NCBI GenBank assembly: GCA_008638375.1
Contig: VIRR01000512.1
Coordinates: 214,001-278,000 of the forward strand
From: Nyssa sinensis
Taxonomy: Eukaryota > Streptophyta > Magnoliopsida > Cornales > Nyssaceae
Reading direction: 5' to 3'
Length of the DNA: 64,000 nt
In this document: positions 25,858 to 36,289 of the stretch, in pieces
How the letters are laid out: the number at the start of each line of letters is the position of its first letter
Numbering within the stretch: the stretch's first letter is position 1
Translations under genes and position numbers: made by a program
Notes under the pieces: generated by a model
Databases searched by the model: none
Seen by the model: the letters and a program-made list of their open reading frames with translations, nothing else
What the model was told of the DNA's origin: nothing

Positions 25858-26862
25858 ATGTACAATTTCGGACCAAGGGAGTTCACTAACTTCACTCCCT
25901 TAAACACCACACCAAACCAGGTACTCCAGCAGATCCGAGATCGGGAAAACCTGAGGTGGCCGGAGCCAATCAAAGGAGATCCCAGTCTTCGGGACCAAAG
26001 TAAGTACTGTAATTTCCATAAAGATCATGGACATACAACTAACACATGCAGGACCCTCCGATATGAGATAGAGCAACTCATAAAGAAGGGGCGTCTTCGG
26101 GAGTTCATCAAGCAGGACGGAAAACAGAACCCCCAAGAAGATAAGCCTCAACAACGGCCAGACCAAAGGCCCGAACAAAGGCAAGAGCAGAGGGAGGGAC
26201 GAAACGAGCCTCAGAGGCAGAACAACCACGTCATCTACGTCCTCCATGCTGACTCCCCTACCACAGGAATGTCCAACAGGGCAAGAAAGAGATATGCTCG
26301 GGAGGCCAGAGCTGCCCCAAACGTATTACAGATCTCCAACGTAGAAAAGAGGTTCAAGCCAGCACCGGAGATCCAATTCACTAAACAAGATCTGGCAGGG
26401 GTACACTGCCCTCACAGTGATGCCCTTGTTATCACACTCAAAATCGCCAACTGCGAGATCAGGAGAGTCCTGGTCGATACTGGCAGCTCCGTTAACATAC
26501 TGTTCTATGAGCCACTTAAACAGATGGGGATGGACCATGACAGCGTCAAGCCTACTACTGCCGTGATGGCAGCCTTTGATGGCAATCTCAACACCCCGTT
26601 GGGGAGAGTCGACCTTCCTACCACTGTAGGAGAGGGTGAAAGGCAGAAGACCACCATCTCGGAGTACATGGTGCTAAACATGAGATCTCCCTACAACGTC
26701 ATAATCGAGAGACCCTGGTTGCACCAGATAGGGGCAGTCACTTCAACCCTCCATCAGTGTCTGAAGTACGTCCACAACCAAAGCGTTCACTCTGTCAAAG
26801 GGTGTCAGCCAACCTCCCGGGAGTGCCACGCTATTGCTCTCAAGGAGAAGGCTCCTAAATAG
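25858..26862 (+). pseudogene. Tat1 zinc knuckle and aspartic protease
   Basis: This stretch holds the end of Gag, a charged Gln/Arg-rich linker and the protease. The protease has LVDTGSSVNILF with the catalytic Asp codon at 26476-26478, and downstream YNVIIERPWLH, the flap/ILG region of Ty3 proteases in which the usual Gly of GRPWL has become Glu. It would cleave the polyprotein in the particle. TAG at 26860 replaces the Trp found at the same place in Tat2 (PSKWQLQY), a TGG-to-TAG change. Confidence 0.9.
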
Positions 26863-28140
26863 CAATTACAGTACACTCGGGACTGTCTAGATCCGGCTCT
26901 CACTCACTCTCCCGAGGTAGAGGATTGCCCATCCAGCATTGAAGAACCCCTGAGCCCAAGGGGGCGAGATAGCCGAGCCAAACCCATTAGCGAGCCCATC
27001 AAAGTGTTGGTCAGTTCAGAATCAGAGGGGCGTTATTTATACATCGGCCCAGACCTAACACACACCGAGCAGGAAAAGATAGTCAGGTTCTTCAAAGACA
27101 ACCTCTCTATCTTTGCCTGGGAGACAAAAAACATGGAGGGAATAGATCCCAATCTTATAACTCGCAAGCTGATGGTGGATCCGGATCACCCGCCAATCAG
27201 ACAGAAGAGAAGGCCGATTGTTCCTAAATGGCATCGGATTATAAATGAAGAATTCCAAAGGCTACTGGAAGCCAGGATGATACGAGAAGTGTTCTATCCC
27301 TAGTGGCTAGCCAACATCGTGCTTGTCAAGAAGAAAAACGGCAAGTGGAGAGTCTGCGTTGATTATACAGACCTCAACAAGGCGTGCCCCAAGGACAGCT
27401 TTCCACTACCAAGAATAGACCAACTGGTTGACGCCACTACGGGGCATAAGCTTATGAGCTTCATGGATGCCTACTCTGGGTACAACCAGATCCAGATGTA
27501 CCCTCTAGACCAAGAGAAGACAGCCTTCATAACCGAACGAGGGCTCTACTGCTACGGAGTAATGCCTTTCGGTTTGAAGAACGCTGGAGCCACTTATCAG
27601 TGATTGGTGAACAAGATGTTTAGCCCACTACTCGGCAGCATCATGGAGGTATACATCGACGACATGCTGGTAAAGAGTCTGCAGAAAGGCAGCCACCTCC
27701 AGCACTTAGCCCAGACCTTCGATATCCTCAGACAGCACAAGATGAAGCTCAACCCCTCGAAATGTACCTTCGGGGTTACGAAGGAAAAATTCTTGGGATA
27801 CATTGTCTCTCAGAGGGGTATCGAAGCAGACCCTACTCAGATCCAAGCTCTGATTGGACTGAAGTCACCAAGAACCAGAAAGGAAATTCAAGCACTGAAT
27901 GGCAGAATTGCGACACTGAGTAGATTTATATCCAAATCCACTTATCGCTGCCTACCTTTTTTCAAAGCTCTGAAAGGCAGCAAAGCTTCGCAGTGGACAG
28001 AAGAATGCGAGAAATCCTTTCAAGAACTAAAGGAGTATCTAGCCTCTCCAGAGCTCCTATCAAAACCAGTACAAGGAGAAAAGCTATTCTTGTACCTTGC
28101 AGTCTCTGAAAACGCGGTCAGCTCCGCATTAATCAGATAG
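26863..28140 (+). pseudogene. Tat1 reverse transcriptase
   Basis: Reverse transcriptase of Ty3/gypsy type in the same frame as gag. Visible motifs are KKNGKWRVCVDYTDLNKACP, FPLPRID, SFMDAYSGYNQI, then FITERGLYCYGVMPFGLKNAGATYQ and the catalytic YIDDMLVKS, with the two Asp codons at 27658-27663. Stops at 27301 (TAG), 27601 (TGA) and 28138 (TAG) break it without shifting the frame. The catalytic residues are kept, so loss was by scattered nonsense changes. Confidence 0.93.
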
Positions 28141-28494
28141 GACAAGGGAGTGCAGAGGCCTATATTCTACGTCAGTAGGGCACTACTTGACATAGAGAAG
28201 AGATATCCGGAAGTAGAAAAACTGGCCTATGCCCTGGTCATATCAGCTCGGAAGCTTCAACCTTATTTTCAAGCCCATCCAATCGAGATCCCAACTGCCT
28301 ATCCTTTAAAGTCAATACTGAGGAAACCTGAGGTATCGGGAAGATTGGTAAAGTGGTCTGTGGAGCTGGGGGAATTCGACATATCATATGTACCCCGAAA
28401 CTCCATCAAAGGGCAGGCCTTAGCTGATTTTGTTGCCGAGTTCACCCCGGCACTTCAAAACAAGGCACAACTCACCGAAACCTCAGAAACCTAG
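28141..28494 (+). pseudogene. Tat1 RNase H (Ty3 type)
   Basis: This continues reverse transcriptase with QRPIFYVSRALLDIEKRYPEVEKLAYALV and IEIPTAYPLKSILRKPEVSGRLVKWSVEL, the tether/RNase H region of gypsy elements. As in other Tat elements the catalytic acidic residues are poorly preserved, consistent with replacement by the second RNase H downstream. It ends at TAG 28492, where the next domain's usual Trp (WLLYIDGS) would be. Confidence 0.8.
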
Positions 28495-28857
28495 TTGCTG
28501 TACATTGATGAATCGTCAACCGATCAAGGTTCAGGAGTAGGCCTGGTACTACAGTCCCCTGATGGGCTCACGTCAGAAAAAGCAGTCAGCCTGGGATTCA
28601 AAGCTTCTAATAATGAAGCAAAATATGAAGCCCTAATCTTAGGCATGAAGCTTGCCTTGGAATGCGAGGCTCAGAACCTCGATGTCTTCTCTGACTCCCA
28701 ATTGGTGGTGAGCCAAGTCTTGGGAGAATTTGCCATTAAAGATGATAGGATGCTCCGGTACTCCGAACTGGTGAACCACTTGAGGCATTCCTTCCAGACA
28801 TTTACTATCTAGAAAATTGAGAGAAGCCAAAATTGCAGAGCAGATGCTCTTGCTAAC
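28495..28857 (+). pseudogene. Tat1 second, archaeal-type RNase H
   Basis: An RVT_3-type RNase H starts at LYIDESSTDQGSGVGLVL and continues SNNEAKYEALILGMKLAL, VFSDSQLVVSQVLGEF and, after TAG at 28810, the C-terminal CRADALANMAS. Asp, Glu and Asp of the active site are visible. The normal Gly of DGS is Glu. This extra domain is diagnostic of Tat-lineage elements. Confidence 0.9.
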
Positions 28858-30200
28858 ATGGCCTCCCCCCTCAAGTCTGAAGCAAACTCCACAATAAAGA
28901 TCTCCTTTCAGCTAGGATCCAGCATAGAGGAAGCCCAAATTGCTCAAATTAATGAACAGCCCCAGAACTGGATGACTCCAATCCTCCAGTACCTAAGATC
29001 CGGGCTCCTTCCAGAAAACAAAAATAAAGCCAGGAGAATCCGAATCAGAACGGCTCGGTACTTGATCCTAAACAACAAGCTTTACAGAAGGTCGTATACT
29101 CAACCTCTGTTAAAATGCTTAGCTCCAGAAGAGTCACAATATGTCTTGGCTGAAATACACGAGGGAATTTGCGAAAATCATAATGGGGGCAGAACCATAG
29201 CTCACTGAGCTCTGTCTCAGGGCTATTACTGGCCTAGCATGCTAAAACAGGCTAAGGAGTATGTTCAGAAGTGCGACAAATGCCAAAGATTTTCCCCATA
29301 TCAACATCAGCCTCATCACGAGCTCATCCCGATTCCTAGTCCTTGGCCCTTTGCTCAATGGGGGATGGACATCGTGGGTCCATTACCAAAGGCACCTCTG
29401 AACAGGAAATATCTATTGGTGGCCATTGATTACTTCTCTAAATGGGCCGAAGCTGAGCCTTTAACACATATCACAAAAAAGGAAGTTGAGAGCTTCACCT
29501 GGAAGAACATTGTGTGCAGGTTCGGCATACCACGTGTGATTATCTCCGACAATGGGACACAATTCACTGGTAAAGGCTTCAAGACATTCTGCGAAAATTT
29601 CAACATTAGGCAGCACTTCGCTTCTCTAGGCCATCCACAAGCAAATGGGCAAGCAGAGGTCACCAACCGAACAATCCTTGACAGGTTAAAGAAAAGGTTG
29701 GAACAGGCCAAAGGAAAGTGGGCAGAAGAACTCCCTGGAGTCCTTTGGGCCTACAGAACAACCAGAAGAACCCCCACCTCTGAAACTCCCTTCTCACTAG
29801 CCTATGGGACAGAAGCAGTAATACCGATTGAGATCGGTATGCCAACCCTGAGAACAGAAGCCTTTGAGCAAGAATCCAATGATCAGCAGCTGATGAAAAA
29901 CTTGGATTTGCTCGAAGAGAGAAGGGATCAAGCCAGCATCAGGATGGAAGCCTATCAACAGAGAATGGTCAACAAATCCAAGGTAGGACTCAAGACAGTC
30001 AGCTTTCAAGTCTGAGACTATGTCTTAAGAAGAGTCTTTCAAAACACCAAGGATCCCACTATGGGAAAGTTGTCACCAAACTGGGAAGGCCCCTACAAAG
30101 TAACAAAGGTTGTTCGGCCTACCACCTACTAGAAGACATGACCGGGAAGCCTGTTCCTAGGCCATGGAACGTGGAACACTTACGGAAGTATTATCAATAG
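28858..30200 (+). pseudogene. Tat1 integrase
   Basis: The HHCC zinc-binding part (EIHEGICENHNGGRTIAH to CDKCQRF) is followed by the catalytic core: WGMDIVGPLP, IISDNGTQFTGKGF and HPQANGQAEVTNRTI supply the D, D and E residues. The C-terminal part runs through WAYRTTRRTPTSETPFSLAYGTEAV. Stops lie at 29206 and 30013, and a small indel near 30120-30131 shifts the frame. The natural C-terminus (EHLRKYYQ) ends with TAG at 30198. No chromodomain is visible, as expected for Tat. Confidence 0.92.
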
Positions 30201-30228
30201 AAATGTTTCTTTTACTTCCATAAAATGT

Positions 30229-31064
30229 TCATCTATAAATGCATAGGCCTCCAGAGCCTGGTCCATAATGTACGAGTTTTCGCACTCGATCCATCTATAA
30301 ATGCACAGGCCTCTAGAGCCTGGTCCATAATGTACGAGTTTTTGCACTCGGTCCATCTATAAATGCACAGGCCTCCAGAGCCTGGTCCATAATGTACGAG
30401 TTTTTGCAGTCGGTCCATCTATAAATGCACAGGCCTCCAGAGCCTGGTCCATAATGTACGAGTTTTTGCACTCGATCCATCTATAAATGCACAGGCCTCT
30501 AGAGCCTGGTCCATAATGTACGAGTTTTTACACTCGATCCATCTATAAATGCACAAGCCTCCAGAGCCTGGTCCATAATGTACGAGTTTTTGCACTCGAT
30601 CCATCTATAAATGCACAGACCTCTAGAGCCTGGTCCATAATGTATGAGTTTTTTCACTCGGTCCATCTGTAATGCACAGGCCTCTAGAGCCTGGTCCATA
30701 ATGTACGAGTTTTTGCACTCGGTCCATCTATAAATGCACAGGCCTCCAGAGCCTGGTCCATAATGTACGAGTTTTTGCACTCGGTCCATCTATAAATGCA
30801 CAGGCCTCTAAAGCCTAGTCCATAATGTACGAGTCTCAGTACTTGGTCCATCTATAATGCACAGGCCTCTAAAGCCTGGTCCATAATGTACAAGTCTCAG
30901 TACTTGGTCCATCTATAATACACCTCTAGAGCCTGGTCCATAATGCACAAGTCTCAGTACTTGGTCCATCTCCTAATGCACAGGCCTCTAGAGCCTTGTC
31001 CACCCTAATGCACAGGCCTCCAGGGCCTGGTCCACCCTAATGCACAGGCCTTCTGAGCCTGACC
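30229..31064 (+). repeat. 62-bp tandem repeat array in the Tat1 3' region
   Basis: About 13 units of 62 bp. Each contains CCATCTATAAATGCACAGG, a core AGGCCTCTAGAGCCTGG built on the palindrome CTCTAGAG, then TCCATAATGTACGAG and a T-rich end. Units from 30230 to about 30790 are nearly identical. Later ones drift and shorten, and the last (to 31064) keep mainly the AGGCCT..AGAGCCTG core. Variable tandem arrays between pol and the 3' LTR are typical of Tat elements and can seed satellites. Confidence 0.95.
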
Positions 31065-31664
31065 CATCTTCAATTAGTAGACTCTGTGATCCAATCCATC
31101 CAAAGGCAGAAGTTCTAAGCATCTTCGACCAAGACTCACGCAAGTCTCCCAGGTCTGAACTCCCCAAAGTTGACACTTAACTTATCTTGCTTATCTAGCA
31201 ACAAACATTACAAGTGCCGAACAGATTTGAAGAATACTATTTCGAAACTTCAAAGTTTTGCGCAAAGTTTCTTTGATCTATTCTTGAGGCATAAAGAGGA
31301 GTTATTCATCAGACGTGCACAAAAGGGTGATCTAACTCAGAAAAGCACATTCAAACAGAAAAGAACATCAGATCTGAGAAAAGGGAACTCAATTTTATTG
31401 ATGATTCAGAAGATTTACATCAGTACAACAAAGACTAGAAATAAAACAGAGGCTATAATAAAGACATCGTTACATAGGCTACTACAGAAAGCTACTATAT
31501 CACTACTATTTATAGCATCACGGCTTTCTTCCTCGGATAATATAAGGGCATAGGATCCAACCTTCCATTACCAACGCCGTCGGCTCCATTTGAAAGGAAA
31601 GAACCCTGAACCCCAATCTGCATCAAGGAGCACCCAGGCCATTCCATCATCGCTATCAATGATC

Positions 31665-32054
31665 TCAATACCAACGAATGATGAGGGCTCTAGGCCTCAG
31701 GAGACTTTTCATTCTCCACCTTTGTAATCGGCATGACACCCCAGCAGATTGAAGCAAGGGCCTCTGCCAAGTCACAACGGGGAGGAGGCAGCCCACATTC
31801 ATCTCCCTCAAAGCAGTTGTCACACCCCGGCCGATTTGAGCAAGGGTGTCTGCCAGAATACGGAGGGAAGACAGCATCTCACCTTCATCTTCATCACCGA
31901 TGCTCCAAGCCTCGGTTGAATCAAGGAGGGACCACCTCCCATCGGAGAAATCTCGACCAGATGCTAAGATGGACAAGAAGGTCTTAGCCTCCTCTAATCC
32001 TTTCTTGGAGACTAAATCAAAAAGAAGGATAACTCTCGGCCACGGTTTAATCAT
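31665..32054 (-). CDS. Small antisense ORF of Tat1, unrecognised, 129 aa
   Basis: An open frame from ATG 32054 (MIKPWPRVILLFDLVSKKG) to the stop at 31665. The protein has an acidic middle (IGDEDEGEM) and a basic C-terminus, and I recognise no family. A TATA box CTATATAAG lies on the same strand at 32205-32197, about 145 bases upstream, which argues for a separate transcript. It lies downstream of the spliced antisense gene and on the same strand. It could be a chance ORF, but the TATA box and its length make it worth recording. Confidence 0.4.
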   Translation of the reverse strand: MIKPWPRVILLFDLVSKKGLEEAKTFLSILASGRDFSDGRWSLLDSTEAWSIGDEDEGEMLSSLRILADTLAQIGRGVTTALREMNVGCLLPVVTWQRPLLQSAGVSCRLQRWRMKSLLRPRALIIRWY

Positions 32055-32196
32055 TCCCAACTCAGATTAAAGATCGTCGATCATCTCCGAATAGACGGAA
32101 TTTTTTGAAAAAAAAAACATCTAAAAACCTCTCCAACAACAAAACAGTCTGAGAGTAAAGTAAGAAGATAGGGCACGACCGTACGCTCCTCTTCCA

Positions 32197-32205
32197 CTTA
32201 TATAG
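32197..32205 (-). promoter_or_regulatory. TATA box for the small antisense ORF
   Basis: CTATATAAG on the minus strand, preceded by GAAGGT and followed by a GC-mixed, CT-rich leader. No equivalent plus-strand gene uses it. Confidence 0.4.
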
Positions 32206-32869
32206 ACCTTCGAGGCCCAAGAGCCACCCAGTCAAACCGTCACAACGGTTTGACAAAAAGTTAGCTTCAAAATCCCAAACGACGGTGGTGCAATAAATAA
32301 GGCATTAAATCGCCCTCTCGGGAGAAGCAAAAGGCAGAGCCATACACGCAATATATAGACTTTTCAGTCTTATCCACATATATGTAGACGTGACAGTTTC
32401 TCCAGGACATTAACGCTTGATGGGCCACATATACAACGAAGGTCCATCAACTTTGATGTACCTTGACCCTTGTTTTAACAGAGTTGGAGGCAGAAGTTCT
32501 GATCAACCAAACTACAGTCACGGAATACCCACTTATTATTATAGATCTCCAGATTCAGAACAGCTAGCTTTGAAATGTTTCAAAAGAAGTCTTTAATTAC
32601 TGACTTACGGTAGGTAAAGCAGCTCGGAATGCAACCACCTATAGAAGAAAATCTGGTCTGGTATATACTAAGCTCCAGTGCAACGCTATATGCAACAATG
32701 ACCACAATCAACTACAAGTTAAGACGCTATAGAGCATTATAACTCGAGTCATGCACAAACACTACATAGCAATGTAACTAAGGAGACAAGAGCATCAAGC
32801 AAAAGACTGTTCCATTAAAAATGTATATTTTAAGTACATTGGAAGTCCAAAAATAACAAAATATACATC

Positions 32870-34806
32870 CTAAGCCTGATTAGTAGGGACAGGATCAACG
32901 ACTGGAGAAGTATCGGCAAGGGCAGCATCAACCGTCTCAGTCGGTACGACCGCTTCAATAGGATCGACAGGTAGGATATCAGTCACTTCATTTTGGATAG
33001 CAACCTCTGAAGGTTCAGATCCAGGTGGCACAATTGAGGAGACATTAAGGTCAGGAAACTTGGCAAGAAGCCGGGATCGGAAGTTGTTGAACCCAAACGT
33101 AATCAGACGAGTAGTCATTCCTTCTAGCTCTGACCTCATTTCCTCCTCATTATCTACCAAGGCCTGCTCCACGGCGTCGTCAAGCTTTTTACGATATTGA
33201 TACCGCATGCCATTCATCTCCGCCTGCAACCTCTTTGTCTACTCAACGGCGAGGTTCCTCTCCGATTCCATCACGATCAAGGAGTTCTGGGACTCCTTCA
33301 GCTTTTCTGCGGAGTCGTGAGCCTCCAACTGAGCAGTACCAAGCTGAAGCCTAAGATCGTCCAGCTCAGCCCTGAGTTGGTCAAACTCCTCCGCAGGGGG
33401 AGAAACCTCTACCAGAGTAGAAAGGGTATGCAGGGTCTGCAAAGTACGAAGTAAACAGTTCAGTACCAGCCAAAACACTTGGAAAAAAGGGAAAAATAAA
33501 TAAAGGATCCGACGAACTCACCTTGACCTGAAGAGCGGTCAGATCAGCAAAAAGCTTCTCCGATTTCTGGGGCTTGAGCTTAACTGAGCCTTTGGCCCAA
33601 AAGTCCCTCAGAATCCTCGTGGCCCCCTGATCAGCAGCATCAAGAGCCACCGATGACGATGCCTCCTTGCCCGCTCGCCGAGACGGAGCCGGGTGGACCA
33701 CCGAAATAGGGATTGGATCCTCTCTTTCCGCCTCAGCAGGCTCAAAAGAGGACTGAACTAACCTTCGCCTTTTTTAGACGGAAGGGACTAATGGGGAAGA
33801 AGCCTCCCCCGCTGCCATAGACGAAGATGGCCCGGTCTCCCACTGAGCCATCACACTATTATTAGCAACCTCCTCAACACTCCCCCTGGCAGCCATCAAT
33901 CTTGCAGGGTTAACAATAAAGGAATGGTCTCGATTGCTGGGCTTTAAGAGCTTCTTATACTGCTCCTGCAGCACGGGAAAAACGGCCGGCCTCTTCCACG
34001 CACTCCTGACTGCAAAGCAAACACAGAAATTGATCAGTTCAGCAATTGACGTACAAAACAAAATCAATGCAACCACAGGAAAATTGGGCCTCACCCTTTC
34101 GCCTAGTGGTTCGAGGGAATGATAAAGGTTTGCCTTCGAAATCCTTGAATTCCCATCCTCCTTTTATGAAGAAATACCACTTCTTCCAGGTCTTGTTGGA
34201 AGAGGGCACAAAAGTAAGGGGTCTGAACCCACTATCAAAAGACATATAATAAAGGCCTTCCGCCTTCTGAAGTTTTAGATCCATATTACTACGGATCAGG
34301 TCAAGGGACACATTGACCTTATTCCTATGCCCCAACACAATAAAGCTCAACAGATGTCTCCAACTGTTAAGGTTCAGGTCTGCGGGGCAAAGGTCAAACC
34401 AACAAAAGAATTGTTTTATAATATTAGGAAGGGGGAGTGTAAGACCCATTTCAAACTAGGCCAGATAGACACAGATTTCCCCCTCTCTAACATTGCATGG
34501 ACGATCCCGAGAATATGGGACCCTGAAAGTCACATTTGTGGGAAGTTTGAATTTCGCCCATAATTCCTCCAACATTGTTTCGGTGATAACACTCTCGCCC
34601 TCCTCTCTGTAACTGGATCGACCAGAAGTCTCACCAGCCCTATTTGGGGGCTCATCAAATGCATCAACAATCCTAACCCCTGGACTAGAGGGGGGTTCTA
34701 TCAATCTATTTTCATCATTATCTACAGAAGGAAGATTCACTAACTGTAGTTAAGGAACGGTCTCAGAAGGACTGCCCGAACCAGAGTGTGATCCAAAGCC
34801 GGACAT
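32870..34806 (-). pseudogene. Spliced antisense accessory gene of Tat1 (Transposase_28-like)
   Basis: Exons 34806-34095, 34009-33522 and 33436-32870, with two 85-bp GT..AG introns (34094-34010, phase 1; 33521-33437, phase 0), give 589 codons ending VPTNQA. Exon 1 has an acidic N-terminus (MSGFGSHSGSG) then CNVREGEICVYLA, GLTLPLPNIIKQFF, LNSWRHLLSFIVLG and WKKWYFFIKGGWEF. These resemble the plant Transposase_28 (putative gypsy-type transposon) family known from extra ORFs of Tat elements. Exon 3 contains a coiled coil (FDQLRAELDDLRLQL). In-frame stops at 34752, 34456, 33774 and 33239 show decay. The frame is otherwise continuous across both junctions. Function unknown. Confidence 0.75.
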
Positions 34807-34987
34807 GGCGAACAAAAGAAAGAAATGAAACAAATGAGAAGGAATATAGAAGGGGACTAAAATCGAACTTGAGATCAAGAAAGGACTATGAACACCGGAT
34901 ATCCTTCAAACTTCAAAATATGTCAAATGGCGATCTGGTACTGTAGAAGCAAGAGCAGAAGAAAGGTATGAAAGACCATTCCCTCCC

Positions 34988-34997
34988 TTTATATATA
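34988..34997 (-). promoter_or_regulatory. TATA box of the spliced antisense gene
   Basis: TATATATAAA followed by GGGAGGG on the minus strand, about 180 bases before the ATG at 34806. It lies inside the element, between the antisense gene and the 3' LTR, so the antisense gene need not depend on the LTR promoter. Confidence 0.5.
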
Positions 34998-35180
34998 CAT
35001 CCGAAATATAAGTCTTCCAAGACGAGCCAACGCAATGGTTGAAAATAATGATGGATTCTCAAGTATCGATTGCGCAATAAATAGTGCCCCAACAGTTGCC
35101 TTGGAAGGCAAACAAACAGGACACATGACTCTCAGGAAAAGGCTTAGCCCTAGTTGCTTGCTAGCATCAAACTAGAACTT

Positions 35181-35193
35181 GGGAGGGGAGTAA
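35181..35193 (+). promoter_or_regulatory. Tat1 polypurine tract
   Basis: GGGAGGGGAG directly precedes the 3' LTR, separated by TAA. It is the expected primer for plus-strand DNA synthesis. Confidence 0.8.
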
Positions 35194-35819
35194 CGATATA
35201 CCATAAAAGAGCAGGCCAATCAGCACGTGACACGTATGACCATAATCCAACTCATGCTCGGCCAACACGGTTCTCACTCAGCCAATGACTAAAAGCTCAA
35301 GCATCCAGATCAGCACAAAAGGTCGGAAGTAACCGAACATATGCCTTCAGAGCACATATATCCGGACAAGGGTCTTAGAACTAATCACAGGGTCCAGACC
35401 AACATTCCAGACCTCGTCACCGCCTTAGCGGATGCCGAGCAGGGAATAAGGAAACAGTCTTCAACAAGGAAACAGCCTTCAACAAGGAAACAGTCTTCAA
35501 CAAGGGAACTACCATTTATGGTTATCTCTATGCGATACTCAACAAGGTAACTGCAATCTCCGATGATCAAATCCATACAATCATGGCTCCGAATCCTAAT
35601 CAACTTAAGAAGGCCACGGTCTATAAATTAAACCCTAAAGGTACGCTTTATTTTCATGCTCATTCTTTGACTTTCAATACAGTCTTTCAATTCCTTTTAC
35701 TTACTTAAGCATCGAAGCGGCTACCGCCGGAGCCAATCCGGTGGACCTCTGATCGTCTTTCTGAGTGTTCTACAGGTCATGGAGCCCACACTTATTGCGA
35801 GTCAAAAAGTGCAGCATCA
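35194..35819 (+). repeat. Tat1 3' LTR
   Basis: 626 bp, starting CGATATACC (TG changed to CG) and ending GCAGCATCA. It carries TATA at 35621-35630. It is followed by CCTAT, the target duplication. Confidence 0.95.
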
Positions 35820-36289
35820 CCTATTTTTCAGGTAGCTCTATAAGAGAAGAAACAGAATGAGGCAAATAGGGGAGCTAGTGGTAAGCATGTGAACAATATT
35901 GATGATGTGAACCCCAAGTCATGATTTGAATGCGTACTCTGTAAGACTGATCAAATAATAGGTAATTGTAATGTTGTTTCATACATAGAAGTGTTAAACT
36001 TGATTAGTAAATCATAATGATCTAAATAGTACTTGGAGATGTTTGATTAAAGGTTATTGGAGTTAGGTTTATGATCAAATGAATTGCATTTGGTGTAACT
36101 TCCGTATTAAATGATTTAATGATTTATGATTTATTGATATGATTTATCATTTTATGCGATTCATTTGATTTTGTACGGCATGTTCGAGTGGCAGTATCGG
36201 TCGTTGCCCCTAATCCGCATAGGGTGGGTTTCGGGTCACAACACTATGGGTTACAGAGTGATCATATCCAAGGGTTTTAAACTGAGCAT

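Larger units (their letters stand above)
23793..35819 (+). mobile_element. Tat1: Tat-lineage Ty3/gypsy retrotransposon, 12,027 bp
   Basis: Two 626-bp LTRs (23793-24418 and 35194-35819) enclose a primer site, gag-pol, a 62-bp tandem array, antisense accessory genes and a polypurine tract. CCTAT is duplicated at 23788-23792 and 35820-35824. Gag-pol has the order Gag, protease, reverse transcriptase, RNase H, a second archaeal-type RNase H, integrase. The second RNase H and a long 3' region with antisense reading frames are hallmarks of the Tat lineage (Ogre, Retand, Grande). My hand count finds about 25 differences between the LTRs, roughly 4 percent and mostly transitions, so insertion is fairly recent. 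Confidence 0.95.
20498..36243 (+). mobile_element. Probable 3' LTR of the Tekay-like host, interrupted by Tat1
   Basis: Without Tat1 (23793-35819 plus one CCTAT) it measures about 3.7 kb. It starts TATAACAAACC (TG changed to TA) after a polypurine tract and ends GGTTTCGGGTCACAACA, a decayed GTCGTGACA terminus. It has donor-like AAAGTAAGC (GT at 22748), acceptor TTTTTCAGG (AG at 35830-35831), a hairpin module near 22356 and a tRNA-like module at 22131-22221. Its last part matches 521-612. Pairing with the LTR at 1-612 is inference, since the element's left end and its target duplication are outside the window. Confidence 0.55.

Noticed and set aside
30233..30789. Repetitive antisense reading frames encoding IMDQALEACAFIDG-like repeats
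   Set aside because: The 62-bp repeat is not a multiple of three; these frames arise from the tandem array read in successive frames and carry no domain.
30229..31064. CRISPR-like regular repeat array
   Set aside because: The repeats are contiguous 62-mers with no unique spacers, inside a plant retrotransposon.
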